Shown piece after piece: positions 46,897 through 55,264 of a DNA stretch of 64,000 nt. Position numbers and translations under genes: made by a program. Origin of the DNA: Salinivenus lutea. GTDB taxonomy: Bacteria > Bacteroidota > Rhodothermia > Rhodothermales > Salinibacteraceae. Under the pieces are notes generated by a model that saw only the letters and a program-made list of their open reading frames with translations, did not search any database and was not told the DNA's origin. The stretch spans positions 62,001 to 126,000 of the forward strand of contig NCRC01000001.1 of the NCBI GenBank assembly GCA_002894685.1. The letters are read 5' to 3'. Position 1 is the stretch's first letter, and each line of letters starts with the position of its first letter.

Positions 46897-47370
46897 ATGT
46901 CGTCCCTTTCCATCCGACGCGCAGACCCGACTGACGATCTCGACACGGTCCGACGCCTCTTTCGCGAGTACGTCAACCGCCTGGACTTCAACCTCGACTT
47001 CCAGGACGTGGAAGAGGAGCTGGAGGCCCTGCCGGGCCCGTACGCCGCGCCGGAGGGGGCCATCCTGCTGGCCACCGTCGACGACGGCGCCGTCGGGGTC
47101 GTCGCCGTCCAGCCGCTCGACGAGGAAGGCGTCTGCGAGATGAAGCGCCTCTACGTCTCGCCCGACCACCGCGCCCGCGGCATCGGACGGGCGCTGGGCG
47201 AGGCGATTCTGGACACCGCCCGGGCGCTGGGGTACGACACCATGCGGCTCGACACCGTGGCGTCGATGGAAGCCGCCCGGGCCCTGTACCGCTCGCTCGG
47301 CTTCCGTGAGCGATCCGCCTACTACCACAACCCGCTCGACGATGTCGTGTATATGGAACGGTCCCTCTGA
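46897..47370 (+). CDS. GNAT-family N-acetyltransferase
   Basis: 157 residues forming one GNAT domain. The acetyl-CoA-binding motif is EMKRLYVSPDHRARGIGRAL (residues ~87-106), followed by the typical TVASMEAARALYRSLGF and a C-terminal VYMERSL strand. The acceptor is unknown. ATG 46897 lies 17 bases after the HemW-like gene, and the two DUF192 genes follow at once, so 44737-48419 may be one transcript. Confidence 0.88.
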   Translation: MSSLSIRRADPTDDLDTVRRLFREYVNRLDFNLDFQDVEEELEALPGPYAAPEGAILLATVDDGAVGVVAVQPLDEEGVCEMKRLYVSPDHRARGIGRALGEAILDTARALGYDTMRLDTVASMEAARALYRSLGFRERSAYYHNPLDDVVYMERSL

Positions 47371-47388
47371 CACACGTCGCGCCGCTTC

Positions 47389-47880
47389 ATGTCTCTCCCC
47401 CGCCTTCTTTTCGTTGCCGCCCTTCTCCTGGCGATCGCCACCGGGTGCGGCCCCGACACCGAGTCTGCAAAGGACACCGGCGACTCGTCCTTCGAACAAG
47501 AAGGCACGCTTGCCTTCTACCACCCGAACGGCGACACCCTGGCCACCATCGCCATCGAGATTGCCGACACCGACGCCGAGCGGCGGCGGGGCCTCATGCA
47601 GCGCCGCTCCCTCGGCTACGATCGGGGCATGCTCTTCCTCTTCGAGGAGACGAGTACCGACGGCATGTGGATGAAGAACACGCCCCTGCCCCTCGACATC
47701 GTCTTCGTGTCGCCGGACTCACAGGTCATCAATATCGCCCGCCGCACCACCCCCTTCTCCGAAGACACCATCGAGCCCGCCGCCCCGCGCCGGTTCGTCG
47801 TGGAGGTGCGTGCCGGCTTTGCCAATGAGTTTGGCCTCACCGACAGCACTCGCGTCCGATGGGTGCGCACCGACAACTAA
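47389..47880 (+). CDS. DUF192 lipoprotein, first copy
   Basis: 163 residues. The signal peptide has the lipobox AIATGC (Cys near residue 20). The DUF192 domain follows: TDAERRRGLMQRRSL, GMLFLFEETSTDGMWMKNTP, PLDIVFVSPDSQVI, VVEVRAGFANEFG. DUF192 is a small beta-rich domain of unknown function, often exported. It lies 18 bases after the acetyltransferase gene and 8 bases before a paralogue. Confidence 0.85.
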   Translation: MSLPRLLFVAALLLAIATGCGPDTESAKDTGDSSFEQEGTLAFYHPNGDTLATIAIEIADTDAERRRGLMQRRSLGYDRGMLFLFEETSTDGMWMKNTPLPLDIVFVSPDSQVINIARRTTPFSEDTIEPAAPRRFVVEVRAGFANEFGLTDSTRVRWVRTDN

Positions 47881-47888
47881 CCGAATCG

Positions 47889-48419
47889 ATGTTCGCTGCT
47901 CCCCGGCTTATGCGCCTTCTCGTCTTCCCCCTGCTCGCCGCCGCCCTGTTGGTCGCCCCCCTGGGCTGCCAGACGGACGACTCCACCTCCTCCCCAGCGT
48001 CCGACACGGACGCCGGCCCCACCATTCCGTTCGACAACGAGGGACAATTCGTCTTCATTCAGGACGGCGACTCCCTCGTCACCCTCGACCTGGAAATTGC
48101 CGAGACCGACTCGGCCCGCGAGCGCGGCATGATGCAACGGGAGGGGTTCCCCAACGAGACGAGCGGCATGCTCTTCCCGTTCGACGCGGAAGAAGAGCGC
48201 AGCTTTTGGATGGCGAACACCCCCGTGGCGCTCGACCTTTTCTTTCTCGACGCGGACTCGCAGATCGTACACATCGCCCGGTACGCCCGCCCCAACTCGC
48301 CCGACCCCATTCCCTCGCAGGAACCGGCCCAGTACGTGCTCGAGACGCCCGCCGGGTTTGCGGACCGCTACGGCGTGCTGGAAGGCGATCGTGCCCGCTG
48401 GAGACGCACCGACTCGTAG
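47889..48419 (+). CDS. DUF192 lipoprotein, second copy
   Basis: About 176 residues. The signal peptide and lipobox (LLVAPLGC) are followed by a Ser/Asp-rich linker and a DUF192 domain collinear with the first copy: TDSARERGMMQREGF, SGMLFPFDAEEERSFWMANTP, ALDLFFLDADSQIVHIAR, VLETPAGFADRYG. The two copies differ at many positions, so the duplication is old. ATG 47889 or ATG 47910 may start it. The gene ends directly before the palindrome at 48421. Confidence 0.83.
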   Translation: MFAAPRLMRLLVFPLLAAALLVAPLGCQTDDSTSSPASDTDAGPTIPFDNEGQFVFIQDGDSLVTLDLEIAETDSARERGMMQREGFPNETSGMLFPFDAEEERSFWMANTPVALDLFFLDADSQIVHIARYARPNSPDPIPSQEPAQYVLETPAGFADRYGVLEGDRARWRRTDS

Positions 48420-48420
48420 C

Positions 48421-48436
48421 GTAAACGATCGTTTAC
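48421..48436. promoter_or_regulatory. Palindrome GTAAAC-GATC-GTTTAC, candidate operator copy 1
   Basis: A perfect 16-base palindrome in the short convergent gap between the second DUF192 gene and the A-type carrier gene. A second copy with the same half-sites and spacing lies at 48972-48987. It lacks the GC-rich stem and T-run of a terminator. Confidence 0.5.
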
Positions 48437-48445
48437 ACCAGGAGA

Positions 48446-48778
48446 CTATACCCCAAACGACTCGCCGCACGCACACTCTCGGGAGGCCTGCGGGTTGGAG
48501 AAGTGAAAGCCCTCCCCGTCGAGCCCGTCCGTGAAGTCGAGCTCCGAGCCGTCGAGGTACAACCGGCTCTTCTTGTCGAGCACGACAGTAACGCCGTTGT
48601 GGGTCTCCACCGTGTCCTCCTCCTGCACGGTCGTGTCCCACCCCAGGTCGTACGTCAGCCCCGAGCAGCCCCCCGGGACAACCGCCACTCGCAGCATTTT
48701 GTCCGTTAAATCGACGTGTTCTTCGGACGCCACCTCTTCAATCTGATTGATGGCACGGTCGGTGATCGTAATGGTCAT
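48446..48778 (-). CDS. A-type iron-sulfur carrier (SufA/ErpA-like)
   Basis: 110 residues of the HesB/IscA fold. Three cluster-binding cysteines are at VVPGGCSGLTY and at the C-terminal SRECACGESF, the CxnCxC pattern of A-type carriers. It receives clusters from SufBCD and hands them to apo-proteins. ATG 48778 (MTITITDRAINQ) is the family start. The gene is transcribed away from the sufB operon, with a 296-base shared upstream region that contains operator copy 2. Confidence 0.93.
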   Translation of the reverse strand: MTITITDRAINQIEEVASEEHVDLTDKMLRVAVVPGGCSGLTYDLGWDTTVQEEDTVETHNGVTVVLDKKSRLYLDGSELDFTDGLDGEGFHFSNPQASRECACGESFGV

Positions 48779-48971
48779 GGCCGTTGAACATGCATCCAGA
48801 GAGGGCGCGCAAGGGCCTGTACCTAGGGGCCAACGCAGAGGTTTCTCCGGGCCCCGATCGGCACGGACCGTCTTCTTCCCAAGTTGCAATGAAGACGTGA
48901 ACTCCCATTTTCAAGAAGGAACGATGATCCAGGGCCCTGGTTGTAACCGCACGTTGTCACGGAGTCAGCAC

Positions 48972-48987
48972 GTAAACACTCGTTTAC
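48972..48987. promoter_or_regulatory. Palindrome GTAAAC-ACTC-GTTTAC, candidate suf operator copy 2
   Basis: It has the same half-sites and spacing as 48421-48436, and the flanking bases agree too (C before, AC after). It lies in the divergent region between the A-type carrier and sufB, ten bases before TTGACA (48997-49002), a possible sufB -35 box. A matching -10 box is weak (TAACAC at 49018, spacing 15). On the minus strand a possible carrier promoter is TTGAAA (48914-48909). Confidence 0.55.
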
Positions 48988-49074
48988 ACGCTGGTGTTGA
49001 CAGGATTTCGCCGGGTCTAACACATCGCCACCTGCATCGGAGCACTCACGAGACCAAACGAGGGACCGTAACTT

Positions 49075-50535
49075 ATGAGCACATCCGAAACCGAGTATCT
49101 GAAAGGAAAGGCCAGTGAGGAGTACAAGCACGGCTGGTACACTGACATCGAATCGGAGAAGGCCCCTAGGGGGCTTAGCGAGGACATTGTCCGGTACATC
49201 TCGAAGCGCAAGGACGAACCGGAGTGGCTCACCGAATGGCGCCTGAAGGCCTACCGCTACTTCAAGCAGCTGATCGACAGTGGGCATTATCCGGACTGGG
49301 CCCACCTCGACTACGAGCGCCCCGACTTCGAAAACATGCGCTACTTTGCGGCGCCGAACGGGCAGGCTCAGTACGAGAGCCTCGACGACGTGCCGGATGA
49401 GATTTTGGAGACCTTTGAGCGCCTGGGCATTCCCCTGGAGGAGCAGAAGGCCCTGACCGGCGTCGCGGTCGACGCGGTCATGGATAGCGTCTCCGTCGCT
49501 ACCACCTTCAAGGAGAAGCTGAGAGAGAAGGGCGTTATCTTTAAATCCTTCGGAGAGGCGGCCAAGGACCACCCCGAGCTCGTCCGGCAACACCTCGGGT
49601 CCGTCGTCCCGTACACCGACAACCTGTACGCGGCGCTCAACTCGGCCGTCTTCAGCGACGGCTCCTTTGTGTACGTGCCGGAGGGCGTCACCTGCCCCAT
49701 GGAGCTGTCCACCTACTTCCGAATCAACGAAGCGGGCACCGGCCAGTTTGAGCGCACGCTCATCGTTGCCGAGCCGGGTGCCTACGTAAGCTACCTGGAG
49801 GGCTGCACGGCCCCGATGCGCAAGGAAAACCAGTTGCACGCGGCCGTCGTGGAGCTTATCGCCCACGAGGACTCCGAGATCAAGTACTCCACGATCCAGA
49901 ACTGGTATCCGGGCGACGAGGACGGCAACGGGGGCATCTACAACCTCGTCACGAAGCGCGGCATCTGCAAGGGCGACAACTCGAAGATTAGCTGGACGCA
50001 GCTGGAGACGGGGTCCGCCGTCACGCAGAAGTACCCGTCCGTCATTCTGGCCGGGGACAATTCAGTCGGTGAGTTTTACTCCGTGGCCTTCACGAAGGGC
50101 CACCAGCAGGCCGACACCGGCACGAAGATGCAGCACATCGGCAAGAACACGAAGAGCACCATCATCTCGAAGGGCATCTCGGCCGACGTGGCGGACAACA
50201 GCTACCGCGGCCTGGTGAAGGTGAGCGCCAACGCCGACGGCGCCCGCAACTTCTCGCAGTGCGATTCGATGCTGCTGGGACCGGACTGCGGCGCCCACAC
50301 CTACCCCTACATCGAGAGCAACAACCCAACCGCCCAGATCGAGCACGAGGCAACGACATCGAAGGTCGGGGACGACCAGATGTTCTACTGCCACCAGCGC
50401 GGGCTCGGCGAGGAGGAAGCTCTCAAGCTCATTGTGAATGGGTTCTGCCAGGAGGTACTGCAAGAGCTTCCGATGGAGTTTGCCGTGGAAGCGAAGGAGC
50501 TTCTCGACATTGAGCTGGAAGGCTCGGTGGGATAA
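49075..50535 (+). CDS. sufB: Fe-S cluster assembly scaffold protein SufB
   Basis: 486 residues, normal for SufB. The right-handed beta-helix core has [51 protein letters not shown] and [18 protein letters not shown], ending with [19 protein letters not shown]. SufB forms the SufBC2D scaffold on which clusters are built. ATG 49075 is the clear start. First gene of the suf operon; sufC follows after 126 bases that contain a hairpin. Confidence 0.97.
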   Translation: MSTSETEYLKGKASEEYKHGWYTDIESEKAPRGLSEDIVRYISKRKDEPEWLTEWRLKAYRYFKQLIDSGHYPDWAHLDYERPDFENMRYFAAPNGQAQYESLDDVPDEILETFERLGIPLEEQKALTGVAVDAVMDSVSVATTFKEKLREKGVIFKSFGEAAKDHPELVRQHLGSVVPYTDNLYAALNSAVFSDGSFVYVPEGVTCPMELSTYFRINEAGTGQFERTLIVAEPGAYVSYLEGCTAPMRKENQLHAAVVELIAHEDSEIKYSTIQNWYPGDEDGNGGIYNLVTKRGICKGDNSKISWTQLETGSAVTQKYPSVILAGDNSVGEFYSVAFTKGHQQADTGTKMQHIGKNTKSTIISKGISADVADNSYRGLVKVSANADGARNFSQCDSMLLGPDCGAHTYPYIESNNPTAQIEHEATTSKVGDDQMFYCHQRGLGEEEALKLIVNGFCQEVLQELPMEFAVEAKELLDIELEGSVG

Positions 50536-50557
50536 GCGGCCTCACAACCGGGGGCTC

Positions 50558-50582
50558 GGCAGCGGGGACGGCGCCCGCTGCC
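50558..50582 (+). other. Hairpin in the sufB-sufC gap
   Basis: A perfect 9-bp GC-rich stem (50558-50566 with 50574-50582) with a 7-base loop lies 23 bases after sufB. There is no T-run, so it is more likely an RNA-stability or processing element than a terminator. Confidence 0.4.
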
Positions 50583-50661
50583 CCTCCCCGGCCCTCCGCG
50601 GGCATGCACTGACGACCTACTTTCCCCTTTTCGAAACGGACGACTCAAAACCGAACAAGAT

Positions 50662-51432
50662 ATGGCACTACTTGAAATTAAAAACCTGCACGTTGGCGTC
50701 GAAGACGAGGACATCAAGATCCTGAACGGGGTCGACCTCACGCTCGACACCGGCGACCTTCACGCAATCATGGGCCCGAACGGCTCCGGCAAAAGCACGC
50801 TGGCGGCCGTCCTGGCGGGCCGGGAGGAGTACGAGGTCCTCGACGGCGAAATCCTGTACGACGGCGAGGATCTGCTGGAGCTTGAGCCCGAGGAGCGCGC
50901 CGAAGCCGGGGTGTTTCTCGCCTTTCAGTACCCGGTCGAGCTGCCGGGCGTGAGCATGACGAACTTCCTGAAGGAGGCCGTCAACTCCGTCCGCGAGGCC
51001 CGTGGACAGGACGAGCTCGGCTCCGCCGACTTCCTGCAGTACATGCGCGAGCGGGCCGACATGATGGGCCTGAACGCCGACCTCACGAAGCGCTCGGTCA
51101 ACGAAGGCTTCTCCGGTGGCGAAAAGAAGCGAAACGAGATCTTCCAGCTCGCCATGCTGGAGCCGAAGCTTGCCATCCTGGACGAGACCGACTCCGGACT
51201 CGACATTGACGCCCTGAAAAACGTGGCGGACGGGGTCAACAAGCTACGGAGCGAGGATCGCGGCTTCCTCATCATCACCCACTACCAGCGCATCCTCGAC
51301 TACATCGTCCCCGACCACGTGCACGTGATGCTCGACGGCAAGATCGTGCGCACCGGCGACAAGGACCTCGCCCTGGAGCTTGAGGAGCACGGATACGACT
51401 GGGTCCGCGAGGAAGCGGCCGCAGCAGCGTAG
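50662..51432 (+). CDS. sufC: SUF system ATPase SufC
   Basis: 256 residues, ABC-type ATPase of the SufBC2D complex. Walker A is GPNGSGKSTLAA, the signature is GFSGGEKKRNE, and Walker B is KLAILDETDSGLDIDALKNV, the last being specific to SufC. It is soluble and drives conformational change in SufB-SufD. ATG 50662 is the family start (MALLEIKNLHV). sufD follows after 86 bases. Confidence 0.97.
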   Translation: MALLEIKNLHVGVEDEDIKILNGVDLTLDTGDLHAIMGPNGSGKSTLAAVLAGREEYEVLDGEILYDGEDLLELEPEERAEAGVFLAFQYPVELPGVSMTNFLKEAVNSVREARGQDELGSADFLQYMRERADMMGLNADLTKRSVNEGFSGGEKKRNEIFQLAMLEPKLAILDETDSGLDIDALKNVADGVNKLRSEDRGFLIITHYQRILDYIVPDHVHVMLDGKIVRTGDKDLALELEEHGYDWVREEAAAAA

Positions 51433-51518
51433 CGGACGTGCCGGGGCCCGGTCGTGAGACATCGGGCCCTCTCTTCCTCGGATCCGCTTGTTTTCCTCAG
51501 CCAACTACCGACGTATTT

Positions 51519-52862
51519 ATGTCTACTACTGCCCTTGATACCAGCGTGCGTCCCGAAGACCGATTCATCTCGGCCTTCGAGGTGAACCACGGGGAGGCCC
51601 TGAACGGCACAAACGCCTCCATCTCGAAGCAGCGCACGGATGCCATTGAGCGCTTCGCCGAGCTGGGCATCCCAACCAACAACCTAGAGGCCTGGAAGTA
51701 CACCGACATCAGTTCGGTAATCGACCGGCCCTACACGCTCCCCCTCGCCCCGGAGCGCCCCTCGCTCGACACGGACGACATCGCTCCGTTCCTGATTGAC
51801 GACCTGGACGCCCACCGCGTCGTGCTCATCAACGGCCGCGTCGACGAGGTGCTGTCCGACATCGGCGATCTGCCCGACGGGGTGGTCGTGAGCAGCCTCG
51901 CCCAGGCCGGCAGCACCCATCCCGACGTGGTGGAGGAGCACTACGGCAAGTATGCCGACTTTGAGGACGAGGCGCTCACCGCCCTCAACACGGCCTTCGT
52001 GCAGGACGGGGCGTTCGTCTACGTGCCCTCCGGCACCGTTGTGGAGAAGCCCATCTTCTTCCTCCACCTCACGGCCACGGAGCAGGACCTGCTCCTGCAG
52101 CCCCGCCATCTGTTCGTGGCGGAGGACGGCGCCATCGCCCGCATCGTGGAGGCCCAGCACTCGCTGAGCGACGCCCAGACGTTCACGAACACCGTGAGCG
52201 AGTCGTTTGTCGGCGAAAAGGCCAACCTGGAGCATTACCTGATCCAGGATCAGGGCCCCTCCGCCTCGCAGGTGCACACCCGCGCCGCACAACAGAAAGA
52301 CGACAGCGTCTACACCACGATCTCGGCCACCTTTACGGGAGAGGTCGTCCGCAACAACGTCACCATCGAGGCCGACGGCTCCTTCTGTGAGTCGAACTTC
52401 TACGGCCTTGTGGTCGGCAAGGACGACATGCACGTCGACAACCATACGTTCATGGGCCACGTGCAGCCCGACTGCTCGAGCAACGAGCTGTACAAGCACG
52501 TGCTCAACGACGAATCGACGGGGGTCTTCAACGGAAAGGTGTTCGTCTCGCGCGGCTCCCAGCGCATCGACGCCTACCAGCAGAACGATACGCTGGTCCT
52601 GACCAAGGACGCGGAGATTTACACGAAGCCGGAGCTCGAGATCTACGCCGACGACGTGGTGTGCAGCCACGGCGCGACGACCGGTCAGATCGACGAGGAG
52701 AGCCTCTTCTACCTCCGCTCCCGCGGCCTCAGCAAACGCCGGGCTCGCATCCTCATGCTGCAGGCCTTTGCACAGGAAGTGATCGACGAGATTCAGCTCG
52801 ATTCGCTTGAGGAGCACGTGGCCGAGCGCGTGCGCACCCGGTTCTCCAGCTACTTCGCATAA
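51519..52862 (+). CDS. sufD: Fe-S cluster assembly protein SufD
   Basis: 447 residues, partner of SufB in the SufBC2D scaffold and a likely iron-entry subunit. Landmarks are NNLEAWKYTDISS, FVQDGAFVYVPSGTVVEKP, FMGHVQPDCSSNELYKHVLN, QQNDTLVLTKDAEIYTKPEL, and HGATTGQIDEESLFYLRSRG with the conserved His. ATG 51519 matches the family; the preceding in-frame codons do not. Confidence 0.95.
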   Translation: MSTTALDTSVRPEDRFISAFEVNHGEALNGTNASISKQRTDAIERFAELGIPTNNLEAWKYTDISSVIDRPYTLPLAPERPSLDTDDIAPFLIDDLDAHRVVLINGRVDEVLSDIGDLPDGVVVSSLAQAGSTHPDVVEEHYGKYADFEDEALTALNTAFVQDGAFVYVPSGTVVEKPIFFLHLTATEQDLLLQPRHLFVAEDGAIARIVEAQHSLSDAQTFTNTVSESFVGEKANLEHYLIQDQGPSASQVHTRAAQQKDDSVYTTISATFTGEVVRNNVTIEADGSFCESNFYGLVVGKDDMHVDNHTFMGHVQPDCSSNELYKHVLNDESTGVFNGKVFVSRGSQRIDAYQQNDTLVLTKDAEIYTKPELEIYADDVVCSHGATTGQIDEESLFYLRSRGLSKRRARILMLQAFAQEVIDEIQLDSLEEHVAERVRTRFSSYFA

Positions 52863-52949
52863 CGTGTGGAAGGGGCCCTGGATGCTGTGGAGGCACGTTC
52901 GGTTCTGCGCCTCCCCGTCCAGGCGTCCCCACCCCATACCCGAAACGCC

Positions 52950-54206
52950 ATGCCCGCGACGACCCAACCGACATCGGACACTACCTCGTTCGACGTAGAG
53001 GCCTTCCGTGCCCAGTTCCCGGCCCTCCAACAAGAGGTGTACGAGGACACCCCCCTCGTATACCTCGACAACGCCGCGACCTCCCAGAAGCCCGACGCCG
53101 TAATCGAGCGGGCGGAGCGGTACTACCGTCGCGAAAACAGCAATGTACACCGCGGCGTGCACCGACTGAGTCAGGATGCGACCGAGGCGTACGAGTCGGC
53201 CCGGAAGTCCGTTGCCCGCTTCATTAATGCCCCCGCCCCGGAGCAGGTGATTTACACAAAGGGGACGACCGAGGGGCTCAACCTCGTGGCGAACACTTTT
53301 GGTCAACAACGGGTGGGCGCGGGCGACGAAATTCTCCTGACGGAGATGGAGCACCACTCCAACATCGTCCCGTGGCAGATGCTGGCCGAGCAGGTGGGGG
53401 CGGAGATCCGCGTGCTTCCGGTCACGGACCGCGGCGTCCTGCAGATGGATCGGCTTGCGGAGTACCTTACCGAGGACACGGCCCTCGTCGCCGTCACGCA
53501 TGTGTCCAACACACTCGGGACAATCAACCCCGTGAAGGATCTCATCGACGCGGCGCACGCGGTGGACGTCCCGGTGGTGGTCGACGGCGCACAGTCGGCC
53601 CCTCACCTGCCCGTGGATGTACAGGCGCTCGACGCCGACTTCTTCGTGTTTTCCGGGCACAAGATGTTCGGGCCCACGGGCATCGGCATCCTCTACGGCA
53701 AGCGGGAGCACCTTGAGGCCATGCCTCCCTATCAGGGCGGGGGCGACATGATCGACCGGGTCTCGTTCGACGAGACGACCTACGACGCCCCCCCGCACAA
53801 GTTTGAGGCCGGCACGCCCCATATCGAGGGCGCGATCGGGCTCGGCGCCGCCGCCGAGTTCATCATGGATCTGGACTGGTCGGCCGTCCAGGCCCACGAG
53901 GACGACGTGCTGGCGTACGCCACCGAGCAGGTCCGTGCCATTGACGGGATTCGCCTGATCGGCACGGCCCCGGAAAAGACGAGTGTGCTTTCGTTCGTCT
54001 TTGAGGACATTCACCCCTACGACGCGGGCACCTTCCTCGACCGCCTCGGCATCGCGGTGCGCACGGGCCATCACTGTACCCAGCCGCTCCTGAAACGGTA
54101 CGGGCTGCCCGGCACCATCCGGGCCTCCTTTGCCGCGTACAACACCCGGGCGGACGCCAACCGACTGGCCGAGGGCCTGCACCGCACCCGCGAGATGCTG
54201 GGGTGA
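52950..54206 (+). CDS. sufS: Cysteine desulfurase SufS
   Basis: PLP enzyme that takes sulfur from cysteine as a persulfide. 418 residues, group II desulfurase. It has YLDNAATSQKP, TEGLNLVANTF, EMEHHSNIVPWQ, the PLP Lys in FVFSGHKMFGPTGIG, and the persulfide Cys in RTGHHCTQPLL. ATG 52950 (MPATTQPTSD) is preferred. It is partnered with SufE, encoded 82 bases downstream. Confidence 0.96.
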   Translation: MPATTQPTSDTTSFDVEAFRAQFPALQQEVYEDTPLVYLDNAATSQKPDAVIERAERYYRRENSNVHRGVHRLSQDATEAYESARKSVARFINAPAPEQVIYTKGTTEGLNLVANTFGQQRVGAGDEILLTEMEHHSNIVPWQMLAEQVGAEIRVLPVTDRGVLQMDRLAEYLTEDTALVAVTHVSNTLGTINPVKDLIDAAHAVDVPVVVDGAQSAPHLPVDVQALDADFFVFSGHKMFGPTGIGILYGKREHLEAMPPYQGGGDMIDRVSFDETTYDAPPHKFEAGTPHIEGAIGLGAAAEFIMDLDWSAVQAHEDDVLAYATEQVRAIDGIRLIGTAPEKTSVLSFVFEDIHPYDAGTFLDRLGIAVRTGHHCTQPLLKRYGLPGTIRASFAAYNTRADANRLAEGLHRTREMLG

Positions 54207-54288
54207 GCGGAGCCCCTCCGAATCTTGCCCCTTCGGATTCACGTACGACCAACATCCTAACGCACCCTCACTACGATCCCTTTCCCCC

Positions 54289-54720
54289 ATGTCCACCTCG
54301 AACACGGTGTCGGATCGGGCCCAGGAAATCGTCGATGAGTTTTCACTGTTCAGCGACTGGATGAACCGGTACCAGTACCTCATCGAGATGGGAGACGACA
54401 TTCCCCTCCTTCCGGAAGACATGAAGTCGGAGGAGTATTACGTCCACGGCTGCCAGTCGGACGTTTGGATTCGGGTCGAGTACGACGAAGACGAACAGGT
54501 CCTGCACTTTCAGGGCGACAGCAACGCGAAAATCACGAAAGGCCTCGCCGCCCTCATCATCCGGGTGGTTGATGAGCAGCCGCCCGAGGCGGTCGCCGAA
54601 GCCAGCTTCGACTTTCTCGACGACATCGGCCTCCACGAACACCTGAGTTCGCAGCGCAACAACGGCCTGGAGGCCATGATCGACCAGATGAAGAAGCGGG
54701 CGCAGGCCTTCCGCAACTAA
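54289..54720 (+). CDS. sufE: Sulfur acceptor protein SufE
   Basis: 143 residues. Accepts persulfide from SufS and passes it to SufB. The conserved Cys is in YYVHGCQSDVWI; other signatures are FSDWMNRYQYLIEMG and GLAALIIRVVDEQPP. No iron or zinc ligand set of SufU is present, so this is the SufE type. ATG 54289 fits; the longer frame back to 54130 overlaps sufS. Confidence 0.95.
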   Translation: MSTSNTVSDRAQEIVDEFSLFSDWMNRYQYLIEMGDDIPLLPEDMKSEEYYVHGCQSDVWIRVEYDEDEQVLHFQGDSNAKITKGLAALIIRVVDEQPPEAVAEASFDFLDDIGLHEHLSSQRNNGLEAMIDQMKKRAQAFRN

Positions 54721-54747
54721 CCTTTTCACACAAACGGACCCAACCCT

Positions 54748-55188
54748 ATGAATCCTGCAGGTGCAATGCCGGGCATGCCGGGAGGCGGAGGAGGCGGCGG
54801 CGCGGCCGATATTCCCGACGACAAGAAGAACACCGACATCGAACGCCCGGAAACCATTCCGGACCATGTCCAGGACACCCCGGACGACGACCTCTACCAA
54901 CGGATCGTGGACTCGATTCGGGAGGTCTACGACCCGGAGATTCCGGTGAACGTCTACGACCTGGGCCTCATCTACCACATGGAGGTCCACGACGACCACA
55001 GCGTGGACGTGCTGATGACCCTGACGGCCCCGAACTGCCCGGCCGCCGGCGTCTTGCCGGGGCAGGTCGAGGACGCCGTGAAGGAGACCGAGGGCGTGGA
55101 GAGCGTCAACCTTGAGATGACGTTCGAGCCGCCGTTTTCGCCCCAGATGATGTCCGAGGAGGCCCGCCTGGAGCTGGGCTTTATGTAG
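54748..55188 (+). CDS. sufT: SufT/MIP18-family (DUF59) Fe-S maturation protein
   Basis: 146 residues. A Gly/Met/Pro-rich and then acidic N-terminal region (1-50) precedes a DUF59 domain: VYDPEIPVNVYDLGLIY, VLMTLTAPNCPAAGVLP with the conserved Cys, and MTFEPPFSPQMMSEEAR. SufT helps mature or deliver clusters to target proteins. It is 27 bases after sufE and the last clear suf gene of the operon. Confidence 0.9.
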   Translation: MNPAGAMPGMPGGGGGGGAADIPDDKKNTDIERPETIPDHVQDTPDDDLYQRIVDSIREVYDPEIPVNVYDLGLIYHMEVHDDHSVDVLMTLTAPNCPAAGVLPGQVEDAVKETEGVESVNLEMTFEPPFSPQMMSEEARLELGFM

Positions 55189-55264
55189 CCCCGGGTCCCC
55201 TGCGAATGGTCGAGGCTTGGCCCCTCTCGCCCCCGATGGATCTTCCGCACTCAACACAGTACCC

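Noticed and set aside
48990-49030. TTGACA with TAACAC as a firm sufB promoter
   Set aside because: Spacing is only 15 bases and the -10 box is poor. It is kept as a note under the operator entry, not as a feature of its own.
51684-54422. A 912-codon minus-strand frame opposite sufD, sufS and sufE
   Set aside because: It is a shadow of genes with unmistakable SUF motifs. Its translation is Val/Arg/Gly/His-rich and lacks domain structure.
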